From assembly GCA_965227315.1 (NCBI GenBank), contig OZ245737.1, positions 3,501,587 through 3,565,586 on the forward strand: a DNA stretch of 64,000 nt, given 5' to 3'. This DNA comes from JANQHS01 sp965227315. GTDB lineage: Bacteria; Bacteroidota; Bacteroidia; Cytophagales; CCMP332. Within the stretch, counting starts at the first letter, position 1, and each line of letters starts with the position of its first letter. The notes under the pieces are model-generated. The model worked only from the letters and a program-made list of their open reading frames with translations. It was not told the origin of the DNA and searched no databases. Positions 26,908 through 34,726 of the stretch are shown here, piece after piece. The position numbers and the translations under genes are program-made.

Positions 26908-27813
26908 CTAATTCAGACTTCGAAATTCCCGTGGACTTAGACCGGTCTTTGATTTGAAAAGATTACTGAAATGCTGGGGATACTCAAATCCCAGAGCATA
27001 GGCGATCTGACTTATCGAACTGGAAGAATTGAGGAGGCTATTTTTAGCCCGGTCGATGACAAAAAGGTGGATATGTTCCTGGGCGGATTTTCCGGTTTCC
27101 TTTTTCAATAGATCGCTCAGGTAGTTGGGAGAGAAATTCAGCTCATCCGCGCAATAATGAACGCTGGGCAAGCCGATTTCCTCGTTGAGGCTATCCTCGT
27201 AATAGCTATGTAGCAGGCGTTCAAATTTGGAGAGTATATCGGAATTTAAGTTCGTACGTGTATAAAACTGGCGATCATAGAAGCGCATACAATAATCCAG
27301 TAGCAGTTCTATGTTGGAAATGATCAGGTGTTGGCTATGCCTGTCCAGGTTTTGACTGTATTCCCTGACGATCTTATCGAGGATCTCCTCGATGGTCTGA
27401 CGCTCTTCATCCGAAACGTGCAAAGCCTCATTTACATCATATGAAAAGAAGTTGTACTGGTTTATTTTTTTTGCCAGTTCTGATTTGCGGATCAGATCGG
27501 GGTGAAATCCAAGGGTCCATCCTTGGTGTTCATCATCCTCTCCGGGCTCGTATTCCATTACTTGCCCTGGCGCCATGAAAACCAAAGTTCCATCCTGGTA
27601 GTCGTAGGAATTCCGGCCATACTTCAGCACCCCGCAATGTCCTATTTTCAACGCGATTTGGTATAGGTTCGGGATCACTTTCACATCCTTGAACCGCTCC
27701 TTGCTTTTGATTTGATTTGCCTGGATCACCGTAACAAGAGGATGCTTTGGCTTGGGTAAACCGATGGCTTCGTGTACCTGGCTGATCGAATTGAGAGAAA
27801 ACGTTTTTGTCAT
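26908..27813 (-). CDS. AraC family transcriptional regulator
   Basis: A 301-residue regulator. The N-terminal ~170 residues form a cupin-like sensing domain (YDYQDGTLVFMAPGQVMEYEPG); the C-terminal ~100 residues are the two helix-turn-helix AraC domain (PNYLSDLLKKETGKSAQEHI, SISQIAYALGFEYPQHFSNLFKSKTGLSPREFR), complete with the conserved second-helix signature. It lies directly downstream of the SDR gene on the same strand; AraC regulators of this type are often encoded beside the oxidoreductase they control. Confidence 0.92.
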   Translation of the reverse strand: MTKTFSLNSISQVHEAIGLPKPKHPLVTVIQANQIKSKERFKDVKVIPNLYQIALKIGHCGVLKYGRNSYDYQDGTLVFMAPGQVMEYEPGEDDEHQGWTLGFHPDLIRKSELAKKINQYNFFSYDVNEALHVSDEERQTIEEILDKIVREYSQNLDRHSQHLIISNIELLLDYCMRFYDRQFYTRTNLNSDILSKFERLLHSYYEDSLNEEIGLPSVHYCADELNFSPNYLSDLLKKETGKSAQEHIHLFVIDRAKNSLLNSSSSISQIAYALGFEYPQHFSNLFKSKTGLSPREFRSLN

Positions 27814-27846
27814 AAAAACTATTAAACTAGCTAGAAAAGGCTAAAG

Positions 27847-27882
27847 CTAAAGGAGAACCCAAAGGAACTCCTTTAGTTTTTT
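27847..27882. terminator. Hairpin terminator between the SDR and araC genes
   Basis: CTAAAGGAG (27847-27855) and CTCCTTTAG (27868-27876) pair perfectly and are followed by six T on the plus strand; on the minus strand the hairpin is followed by CTTTAGCCTTTTC. It therefore can stop transcription leaving the SDR gene, though the better T-run points the other way, where no plus-strand gene is present. Confidence 0.6.
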
Positions 27883-27890
27883 GGATTGGC

Positions 27891-28712
27891 TCAATTGAAA
27901 CCAAAGGCTTGCTTCAAGCCGGCAATAAACTCTTCATCTGTTTGTGTCTTTCTATTGGCGATATACATTTTTGCATCCTCTCCGGCGATATATCTCAGGG
28001 TGTTTTTACCATCCGTAGCGGCCTCCCATATTGCCTCTGCAACAACTGACACCGGTGAAAGATTTTCTCCCATAGATGAAAATAACTGCAACAACTGACC
28101 TACCATCGACTGATACTCTTCAAGAGATTCATCGTTGGCAAAATCAAAGGATCGTCCACTAAAGTCCGTTTTGATGCCTCCTGGTTCTACGAGCTTGACT
28201 CTGATGCCAATAGGTTCCAATTCATAATGTAAAGCCTCCGAAAAACCTTCCACTGCGAATTTGGTACCATGATACAAGGAGCCAAGGGGGAAAGCGACTT
28301 TTCCACCGACCGATGAAACATTGATGATAATACCCGACTTGTTTTTGCGCATATGAGGCAAAACAGCCTTGGTCATGTGGATGAGACCATTCACGTTTGT
28401 ATTGAATTGCCTATCGATGTTTTCCGAGGGGAAAGCCTCCAGTGGACCGTAGGCACCATATCCGGCATTGTTGAGAAGAACATCTATTGATCCGAATTTT
28501 TCGATGGCGGCTCCGACCGCCGACTCGATGCTGGCCTTGTCCGTCACATCTACTTTGGCGACCAGCATGTTTTCGAGCCGATTAAGCTCTTCCTCATTTT
28601 CAGGCTTGCGCATGGTTGCGACTACATTCCATCCTTTTTCCTGAAAGAATTTAGCTGTTGCTTTTCCGATTCCGGAGCTTGCCCCTGTGATAAAAATGGT
28701 TTTGCTTGTCAT
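27891..28712 (-). CDS. SDR family NAD(P)-dependent oxidoreductase
   Basis: A 273-residue classical short-chain dehydrogenase. It has the cofactor loop TGASSGIGKATA, the structural NNAGYGAYG, the catalytic Ser in INVSSVGGK and the Tyr-xxx-Lys in YHGTKFAVE (here with Gly-Thr between), then the PGGIKTDF substrate-side segment. The Arg and Lys in TMRKPENEE suggest NADPH preference. Substrate unknown. The downstream AraC regulator may respond to its substrate or product. Confidence 0.92.
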   Translation of the reverse strand: MTSKTIFITGASSGIGKATAKFFQEKGWNVVATMRKPENEEELNRLENMLVAKVDVTDKASIESAVGAAIEKFGSIDVLLNNAGYGAYGPLEAFPSENIDRQFNTNVNGLIHMTKAVLPHMRKNKSGIIINVSSVGGKVAFPLGSLYHGTKFAVEGFSEALHYELEPIGIRVKLVEPGGIKTDFSGRSFDFANDESLEEYQSMVGQLLQLFSSMGENLSPVSVVAEAIWEAATDGKNTLRYIAGEDAKMYIANRKTQTDEEFIAGLKQAFGFN

Positions 28713-28893
28713 TTTTCTACTTTTTATGAATAATGCTTTTTGTCTTCATCACCGCGAGGATGACCATACAAAGGAGCAGAGCTTCGGAAAGCAATTTTTA
28801 AGGATTTTAGGGACAGTCTAAATGAAATTACGGAAAGCAAAAGATAGACACCTGATCTACCCTGGGACTTAGAAAGGATCTCCTTACGAATAG

Positions 28894-29355
28894 CTAATGA
28901 ATATTGAACACTGGATCGTCCATGAAGCGGCGAATCACATTTGGTTTAAAAAGAAAGAACAGAACCAAACATTGAAGCGCCAGGCTGAACCCTATGGATC
29001 CATAAACCAGTTCCGGGCTGCCCATTAAGCCGTTCGGGATCAGGGGATCTGTGAATTGGGCCATTAAGCCATGGACATAATCAAAAGCGCCTATGGCATT
29101 ATAGGCAACCAGAATGCCCCATACCACCACACCCTTCTTTCTTAAGGTGAGGTAGATCATTAAGGGGACCAGGATCCCGAGAATGGTATCGCTGAACCAG
29201 GGTGCAAGCCAGGCATCAGGATTTATTCCTCCAAACATTTGAATGCTGGGCAATTGAAATCCCATAAATGCCCTCATTCCGGTGATCCCTAGAAGGATGC
29301 TCATCCATAAGACCTCTTTTGTATAGTCTGATGGGGAAGTAGATCGATTTTCCAT
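28894..29355 (-). CDS. Small membrane protein, HxlR-linked
   Basis: A 153-residue protein from ATG 29355 with four transmembrane helices (VLWMSILLGITGMRAFMGF, DTILGILVPLMIYLTL, GVVVWGILVAYNAIGAFDYV, IGFSLALQCLVLFFLF). The family is not known to me. It is transcribed divergently from an HxlR regulator, with an inverted repeat 7 bases ahead of its start, so it is very probably the main target of that regulator. Confidence 0.7.
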   Translation of the reverse strand: MENRSTSPSDYTKEVLWMSILLGITGMRAFMGFQLPSIQMFGGINPDAWLAPWFSDTILGILVPLMIYLTLRKKGVVVWGILVAYNAIGAFDYVHGLMAQFTDPLIPNGLMGSPELVYGSIGFSLALQCLVLFFLFKPNVIRRFMDDPVFNIH

Positions 29356-29361
29356 TTGATT

Positions 29362-29390
29362 AATTTTAGTTGTAAATTGCAACCAAAATT
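29362..29390. promoter_or_regulatory. Inverted repeat 1, candidate HxlR operator
   Basis: AATTTTAGTTG (29362-29372) and CAACCAAAATT (29380-29390) are inverted repeats matching at 10 of 11 positions with a 7-base spacer. The site lies just ahead of the divergent membrane-protein start, where a bound dimer would block its expression. Confidence 0.65.
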
Positions 29391-29392
29391 AA

Positions 29393-29422
29393 TATTTTAG
29401 TTTCAAAATGCAACCTAAAATA
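29393..29422. promoter_or_regulatory. Inverted repeat 2, candidate HxlR operator over its own start codon
   Basis: TATTTTAGTTT (29393-29403) and AACCTAAAATA (29412-29422) match at 10 of 11 positions with an 8-base spacer. The arms share TTTTAG-TT with repeat 1, and the two centres are about 31.5 bases apart, three helical turns. The site covers the regulator's ATG at 29408. Confidence 0.65.
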
Positions 29423-29776
29423 AGAAAAGCAGATTCCCGCTCTAAATGCTCGATCTCCTGCTCATTAGAGATCCTCGGTGATAAATGGAGCTTGCTTCTT
29501 GTCCGGGATTCAATAATTCTGGGCAAAACATCCTTCAACGAATTTCGGAACTCCAATGAGAAGATCGCTTCAAATATTTTATCGGCAAAATTGGAAAACC
29601 TTGTGGAGCATGGAATATTGAGGAAGCGAATCAATAAGGAGAAGAGATCCAAGATCGACTACCTGCTGACCAAAAGGGGAGAGGCATTAAGGCCTGTGAT
29701 ATTGGCTATTGGAGAATGGGGTTTTGATAATATCTCAGGCGTAAATGATTCGACGAAATACCTGTCCCGGCAATGA
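29408..29776 (+). CDS. HxlR family transcriptional regulator
   Basis: A 122-residue winged-helix protein. The HxlR pattern is clear: CSISCSLEILGDKWSLLLVRDSIILG (with the early Cys pair of redox/aldehyde-sensing members), FNEFRNSNEKIASNILSAKLENLVEHGIL and the wing (SKIDYLLTKRGEAL). Cys at 14 and 18 are candidates for electrophile or disulfide sensing. It is divergent from the 28894-29355 membrane protein, and two inverted repeats lie between, consistent with joint repression of both. Confidence 0.92.
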   Translation: MQPKIRKADSRSKCSISCSLEILGDKWSLLLVRDSIILGKTSFNEFRNSNEKIASNILSAKLENLVEHGILRKRINKEKRSKIDYLLTKRGEALRPVILAIGEWGFDNISGVNDSTKYLSRQ

Positions 29777-29980
29777 TCAGCGATTTTGTTAATTCAGCCC
29801 ATGCGATCACTTCCAAATAAGTTTTAAGGTGTTGACCTTGCCCTGGGTTAGGCGAGATGAGGAAAGAATGAAAGGGTCCTTTTTTGCTGCTTATTGGGGC
29901 GAATTGCGAATCCCAACGCCTAATATTTGGATAATACTTTAAATAAGGGCTAAATTACTCTTGCAAAAAAAATACCTTAC

Positions 29981-30841
29981 ATGACACGCAAAGCTCTACT
30001 TTTCCTTTTCGGAATACTCCTTTCAAATATTTCGCTCTCCCAGGATATTATGACGCTTAATGACGGGACAAAAATTCAATGTGAAGTAATAAGTCTTAAG
30101 CTCAGATTCATTGAATACAAGCTTGCAGACTCCCTTGAATCACCGATCTATACGATCAAAAAGTCCAATGTATCGAGGATTGAATATAGCAGCGGCAGGG
30201 TAGATGACCTGAGTCATTTTGCGGTAAAAGAAAGTCACCGGAATTATTTGGGAATAGGTGCTGGGTACAATGTGGTTATTTTTGACGGAAGCTATACCAT
30301 GCGTGTTTCAACGCCTTTTAGTGACACAAAGGTGGATTACGAATTTTCAAGTAGCCCATCATTTAGCTTTGGCTTACAGGGAGAGGTTGGACTGAACAAG
30401 AGAAAAAGTTTAGCCGTTTACTGGGGCCTTGCCTCTTACATCGTTAACTATGAGACAGAAATAATCACGTCTGAGGAGGATCTGTTTGGTGAATTTGTAG
30501 TGATCAACACGGAAACTGAATCAAATAGTCATACTTACGCTTCCATACCTCTGGGTATTCGTTTTTACAAGCATGATCTAATCCCGTCTTTAAGCACATC
30601 CATTTATGGTGATTTGGGTGGCGTTGCCAATGTTGTACTGTCTTCCGATCTTGCCTCAACCTTAGAGGCAAATTCTTTCTTCGCAGGTAATATTGGTGTG
30701 GGGACCAGGACTTTGGTTTCGGAAGATCATGTGGCCTTATTTACAAAGTTTGGTTTGAATATACCTTTCGCATCTGGTATTGAGAACAATGCTTATATAT
30801 GGGATTTCAACATAAACCTTGGGGTTTCGATAGGATTGTAA
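29981..30841 (+). CDS. Outer membrane beta-barrel protein with N-terminal DUF-type motif
   Basis: A 286-residue secreted protein (signal peptide FLFGILLSNISLSQ). Residues ~22-70 (IMTLNDGTKIQCEVISL ... IEYSSGRV) form the short SH3-like segment that often starts Bacteroidota membrane-associated proteins responding to NDGTxIxxxV; residues ~85-286 are barrel-like strands (YLGIGAGYNVVIF, FSFGLQGEVGL, IPLGIRFYKH, FNINLGVSIGL). Function unknown. It ends 25 bases before an orphan copy of the mnmE 3' end. Confidence 0.7.
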   Translation: MTRKALLFLFGILLSNISLSQDIMTLNDGTKIQCEVISLKLRFIEYKLADSLESPIYTIKKSNVSRIEYSSGRVDDLSHFAVKESHRNYLGIGAGYNVVIFDGSYTMRVSTPFSDTKVDYEFSSSPSFSFGLQGEVGLNKRKSLAVYWGLASYIVNYETEIITSEEDLFGEFVVINTETESNSHTYASIPLGIRFYKHDLIPSLSTSIYGDLGGVANVVLSSDLASTLEANSFFAGNIGVGTRTLVSEDHVALFTKFGLNIPFASGIENNAYIWDFNINLGVSIGL

Positions 30842-30866
30842 GTTTAGAATTTGTTCCTAAAAAATT

Positions 30867-30926
30867 TCATTTTCCAATACAAAAGCGAGTAAAGACCAGC
30901 CCTAAAACCTCATCGCTCTTCACCTG
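30867..30926 (-). pseudogene. Orphan mnmE 3' end, distal copy
   Basis: The minus strand reads about 19 codons ending SDEVLGLVFTRFCIGK and TGA at 30867-30869. This is the MnmE C-terminal signature; the true gene at 44904 ends NDEVLGAIFSRFCIGK. By my alignment 44 of 57 bases match, with several silent changes, so the fragment comes from a diverged but once-functional mnmE. No other part of mnmE is present here. It has the same orientation as the real gene. Likely an attachment-site remnant. Confidence 0.7.
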
Positions 30927-31046
30927 ACTTGGTTTTCTTGGCAGGCTTCTAAGTATTTGGAAGGAAACATGAGTATTTGGCAGTTCTCGGTGATTTAACT
31001 TTCACTGCCCGGGAGTACTTTCCGTCAATGGTTAGATTTGTTACGG

Positions 31047-33857
31047 ATGAGGCATGCTTTTGAATCCATTACTGTACAGATCCTTCTCCTTCTATCTTTT
31101 ATTTGCTCGGGTCAGGATCTGAGCAGGTATCCGGCTGCTTACCTCACCGAGGAGCATGGATTGCCGAGCAATGAGGTCTATCATTGTATTCAGGGGCCGG
31201 ATGGATATATGTGGTTCGCAACCTCAAACGGTATCGCCAGGTATGATGGTAAGGAATTCAGGGTTTTCAACCGTTCGGACGGACTTCCTTTAAATCAGGT
31301 CTTTCACTTTTATGAGCAGTCGGATTCTACCATCGTTGGAGAATGCATGAACAGTCAGTATTTTACAATAAAGGATGATTCGATCAAGGCTTTCAAGATC
31401 AATGACTCTTTATTGAAACATATTCCTACCCCTACTTATTCCTTTTCTTTTTACCGGGATGAGTTCGGGCGCATGAACTTTGGTACAAAATCCGGGAAAT
31501 ATGTTTTCTCCAAAACCGGGGAGTTGTTGGATGTTGATAGCCTTAGCCCGGAGGGTGTTCGGATGCAATTGAATTATCAGCTGGTCGGTGATTATGTTTT
31601 CTGCTACCGGACTATAAGAGAGGTTCCGACTCTCAATTTTTGGCTGTTTGATCAAGGCGCGTCAAGAAGCATTACAGCCACTTCCTATCCAAAAAAGATT
31701 AGGGGGCAGAGCCTATATGGGATAAAGACGGGCCCGGAATCGATTGCTATTCATTCATATTCTAGAGTTTTCCTGGTTGATTCGAGCAAGCTTGATCGTA
31801 TAGTAGAAATTGATCGCCAGATAATTGGAATTCATTGCTTTGACAATATCCTGTGGATATGTACAAGAAACGGGGTTTTTACGCTCGACCTTGAACATCC
31901 GGATGCGCAAGTGCGCCATTTTTTTGAGAGATATTCCATCACATCTGTCTATCAATCCTCAGAAGGAATTCTATGGATCACCACAACCTCCGGAGGGATC
32001 ATAAAAATAGATCCCCAGTTCCGGGAATTGGTATATGAAGATCAAAGAGATCAGAACATAACCTGCATTTATCCGAGGAACAAAAAGGTACTTATTGGAT
32101 ATGAGGATGGAACGGTGATCCTGGATGAAGGTCCAATCAACACCGGTCTTGCGAAAGTATTCCACATGAGCGAGATCGAGGATAAGATCATAATATTTAA
32201 GCCTGGGCCTGTTTATTATGACACTGAAATAGGTGAAGTAAGGCCTTACAGATCCTTTGGCCCGGACTTTAAGGAATTTGGTATGGTCCATGAATATAGG
32301 CTCGGAGACAGCATCTGGGCAACAGCTTCTATGTCGGTCATCATGACCATCAAAGTCGATTCGACCAAGGTGAAGCTTAAGCGGCTTACAAGATTAAAGG
32401 AAAGGGTCAAATCGTTTACGGTTTTTAGGAATATGATCGTTTTTTCTGATCCAAGACAGATCACCTTTATCGACCTTTATGATCATGAGCTTATTGAGAG
32501 GATCCCTACTACAAATACCGTGATCAGGCTGTTTGAACTGGGAGAGGAGTTATGGGGATTATCGGAAATTGGGGAGATCATACCGGTTTCAAACCGAACA
32601 AAGGGTTTGATCAAACTTCCCTTGAATCAATCTCTATATCGATACAATGATGCCGTGCCGAAAAATGACACACTGGTGGTAGCAGCAAATTCCGGAATCT
32701 TTTATTGGAAAATTGACCCCGAAAAAGGGAATCATGAACTTCTCCATTTCGATCCTGAAAAGAATGTTCATATCCTACGTTTGGTGTCAGACACACTCTA
32801 TTATGCCACCGCTCAAAGGGTGTTCAAGAGGCGCCTGAAAAATTTGTCGGCCTTGGTTCCATTCGTCCAATTGGAAAGGCTGGTGGCTTCCGGAAAAAGC
32901 CACAATCCAAAAAATTCAATTGAATTGACCCATGAAGAAAACGATCTTCAATTTTTGTTAGGCCATAGATCCTATAGAGCGGAACTCCAGGAATACCGCT
33001 ACCAATTGGTCGGCCATGATTCAAGGTCCTTTTTAACAGGCGATCCACAAATAATTTATTCTTCCCTAAGTCCAGGATCATATCGATTTGAGTATTCGGC
33101 CACCTGTGATGGTATTACCTTCAGCAACACCAAGACCATCGATGTATTTATTGCCCCACCTTTCTGGATGCGATCGTGGTTTATTATCCTGTTGGTAATC
33201 CTTTTCCTGGGCTCGATCTATTACTTGGTTTGGCTAAGGCTAAAAAAAGTTAGAGAAAAAGCAGATATTCAAAGGACCATCTCAGAATTAAGATCTCAGG
33301 CTTTAACGGCACAATTAAATCCCCATCTTGTTTTCAATATATTGAATTCAATTCAGGGAATGGTTTCCAACCAAGACGTTGAGAGGACTAATTTGGGCAT
33401 ATCCCTTTTTGCCAAATTCCTGCGCAAATCCCTAAGTCTTTCCAGGGAAGCTCAGGTAAGCTCCAAAGAAGAGCTCAAAATCGCCCAGCAATATTTTGAG
33501 CTTGAGAAGATCCGGTTTCCTGAGCAACTGGAGTTCAATACCATGATCGAAACCGAAGCACAATTTGAGCTTCCTCCTTTGATCATCCAGCCTTTGGTTG
33601 AAAACGCCATTAAGCATGGGCTACTGCCTTCCAACTCGGATAAGAAGATTGTGAAACTGATTGTAAAAGAGGATAGGGAATTTTATCTGATCGAGGTTGT
33701 CGACAACGGGATCGGATTCGTTGACGGCCAAGGATCAGGAGATGGTATGAGGATTACCAGACAACGCTTGAAATCCCTGAGAAGGGAGAATGATCTTATT
33801 GTCGTCCAAAAAAGTAACCCTACAATTGTTCAAATAAGAATAAGTAAGGAAAGTTGA
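31047..33857 (+). CDS. Sensor histidine kinase with two-component regulator propeller
   Basis: About 936 residues from ATG 31047 (TTG 31038 is possible). After a signal peptide come Reg_prop-type propeller blades in the periplasm (LPSNEVYHCIQGPDGYMWFATSNGIARYDG), a Y_Y_Y domain (LQEYRYQLVGHD ... SPGSYRFEYSA), one transmembrane helix near 710-730, then a LytS-type His_kinase domain with the phosphorylated His in LNPHLVFNILNSIQ (His760) and an ATP site (LVENAIKHGL, VVDNGIGF). It is coupled by a 4-base overlap to the LytTR response regulator. The propeller probably senses a glycan or extracellular polymer. Confidence 0.92.
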   Translation: MRHAFESITVQILLLLSFICSGQDLSRYPAAYLTEEHGLPSNEVYHCIQGPDGYMWFATSNGIARYDGKEFRVFNRSDGLPLNQVFHFYEQSDSTIVGECMNSQYFTIKDDSIKAFKINDSLLKHIPTPTYSFSFYRDEFGRMNFGTKSGKYVFSKTGELLDVDSLSPEGVRMQLNYQLVGDYVFCYRTIREVPTLNFWLFDQGASRSITATSYPKKIRGQSLYGIKTGPESIAIHSYSRVFLVDSSKLDRIVEIDRQIIGIHCFDNILWICTRNGVFTLDLEHPDAQVRHFFERYSITSVYQSSEGILWITTTSGGIIKIDPQFRELVYEDQRDQNITCIYPRNKKVLIGYEDGTVILDEGPINTGLAKVFHMSEIEDKIIIFKPGPVYYDTEIGEVRPYRSFGPDFKEFGMVHEYRLGDSIWATASMSVIMTIKVDSTKVKLKRLTRLKERVKSFTVFRNMIVFSDPRQITFIDLYDHELIERIPTTNTVIRLFELGEELWGLSEIGEIIPVSNRTKGLIKLPLNQSLYRYNDAVPKNDTLVVAANSGIFYWKIDPEKGNHELLHFDPEKNVHILRLVSDTLYYATAQRVFKRRLKNLSALVPFVQLERLVASGKSHNPKNSIELTHEENDLQFLLGHRSYRAELQEYRYQLVGHDSRSFLTGDPQIIYSSLSPGSYRFEYSATCDGITFSNTKTIDVFIAPPFWMRSWFIILLVILFLGSIYYLVWLRLKKVREKADIQRTISELRSQALTAQLNPHLVFNILNSIQGMVSNQDVERTNLGISLFAKFLRKSLSLSREAQVSSKEELKIAQQYFELEKIRFPEQLEFNTMIETEAQFELPPLIIQPLVENAIKHGLLPSNSDKKIVKLIVKEDREFYLIEVVDNGIGFVDGQGSGDGMRITRQRLKSLRRENDLIVVQKSNPTIVQIRISKES

Positions 33858-34552
33858 AAGCGATTCTGATTGAAGATGAAATTCCGGCCAGAATAACCTT
33901 AAAAGGATATCTTGATCGGTATTATCCCTTTATCGAGGTAGTGGCTGAGATAGAATCGGTATCTGGGGCGATGAATACCTTGGGCAAGCTTGAAGCCGAT
34001 ATCCTCTTCGTTGATATCCACCTAAAGGACGGCCTGGCCCTTGAAATTCTTAAGGCGATCGAACCCAGAAAATTCCGGGTGATATTCACCACCGCTTATG
34101 AGGATTATTCCATGGAGGCCTTCAAATACAAGGGATTTGGCTACCTTCTCAAGCCACTTGATCCTTTGGATTTTAAAGAGATCATGGATCGGGTCATTAA
34201 TGATATCAATGCAAAAAAACCTGCCAGGAGAATAATTGAGATCCCCATTCCCAACGGGAAGACCTGGCTGGATGTTGCAGAAATTGTTCGCTGCGAATCC
34301 CATTCGAATTATACCACCCTCTATCGGAAAAACGGCGCTTCTTATACTTTCTCCAAAACCTTGAAATATGTCGAAGAGGAGATGATCTGTGATCATTCCT
34401 TTTTGCGGGTCCATCAATCCCATCTGATAAATCTGGACTATGTGAAAGACAGAGAGATCCGATCGGGTAAGATCCAATTAAGTGATGGTACTCTGGTACC
34501 TGTTTCCCGGAATAAAAAGGCTGATGTTATAGAGGCCTTTAGGTCCACCTGA
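33854..34552 (+). CDS. LytTR family response regulator
   Basis: A 232-residue regulator starting at TTG 33854, overlapping the kinase stop (TTGA). The receiver domain (1-120) has the acidic pair ED at 7-8, the phosphorylation site Asp54 in LFVDIHLKDG, Thr in FTTAYED and Lys in YLLKPLDPLDF. The LytTR DNA-binding domain (about 130-232) has VRCESHSNYTTLY and FLRVHQSHLINLDYV. It completes the cytoplasmic output of the adjacent kinase. Likely targets are the large surface-protein genes close by, but no LytTR direct repeats are evident to me. Confidence 0.93.
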   Translation: MKAILIEDEIPARITLKGYLDRYYPFIEVVAEIESVSGAMNTLGKLEADILFVDIHLKDGLALEILKAIEPRKFRVIFTTAYEDYSMEAFKYKGFGYLLKPLDPLDFKEIMDRVINDINAKKPARRIIEIPIPNGKTWLDVAEIVRCESHSNYTTLYRKNGASYTFSKTLKYVEEEMICDHSFLRVHQSHLINLDYVKDREIRSGKIQLSDGTLVPVSRNKKADVIEAFRST

Positions 34553-34591
34553 AACAAAAAATATGGATTTGCTGACAGGTTGTGAGAAGTC

Positions 34592-34669
34592 TATTCGGCA
34601 ATAACCGGGCTTGCGGAAATGAAAGAGATCAGAATAGAACTTTTGAAGGCGATTCCAAGTCCTCTTTGA
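34592..34669 (+). pseudogene. Decayed 3' end of a PadR-type gene
   Basis: The plus strand reads 25 codons (YSAITGLAEMKEIR then IELLKAIPSPL) and TGA at 34667-34669. The intact PadR at 3917-4255 ends in IYSATTG...LAEMKEIRTNLWNAIPNL, so this is the same C-terminal helix with a four-residue deletion. Upstream the frame is broken by a stop. No start or helix-turn-helix remains, and no permease partner is present. It is a relic of a second PadR-permease module lost from this spot. Confidence 0.6.
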
Positions 34670-34726
34670 TCATTTCAACCAAACTCCAAACCCAAGAGGG
34701 CTAGTGCTCCAAATGCTAAATGTCGA

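Noticed and set aside
31033..31040. TAGATTTG, a TANNTTTG match just before the histidine kinase start
   Set aside because: No TTTG at the right distance, and it would give an almost leaderless mRNA; probably chance.
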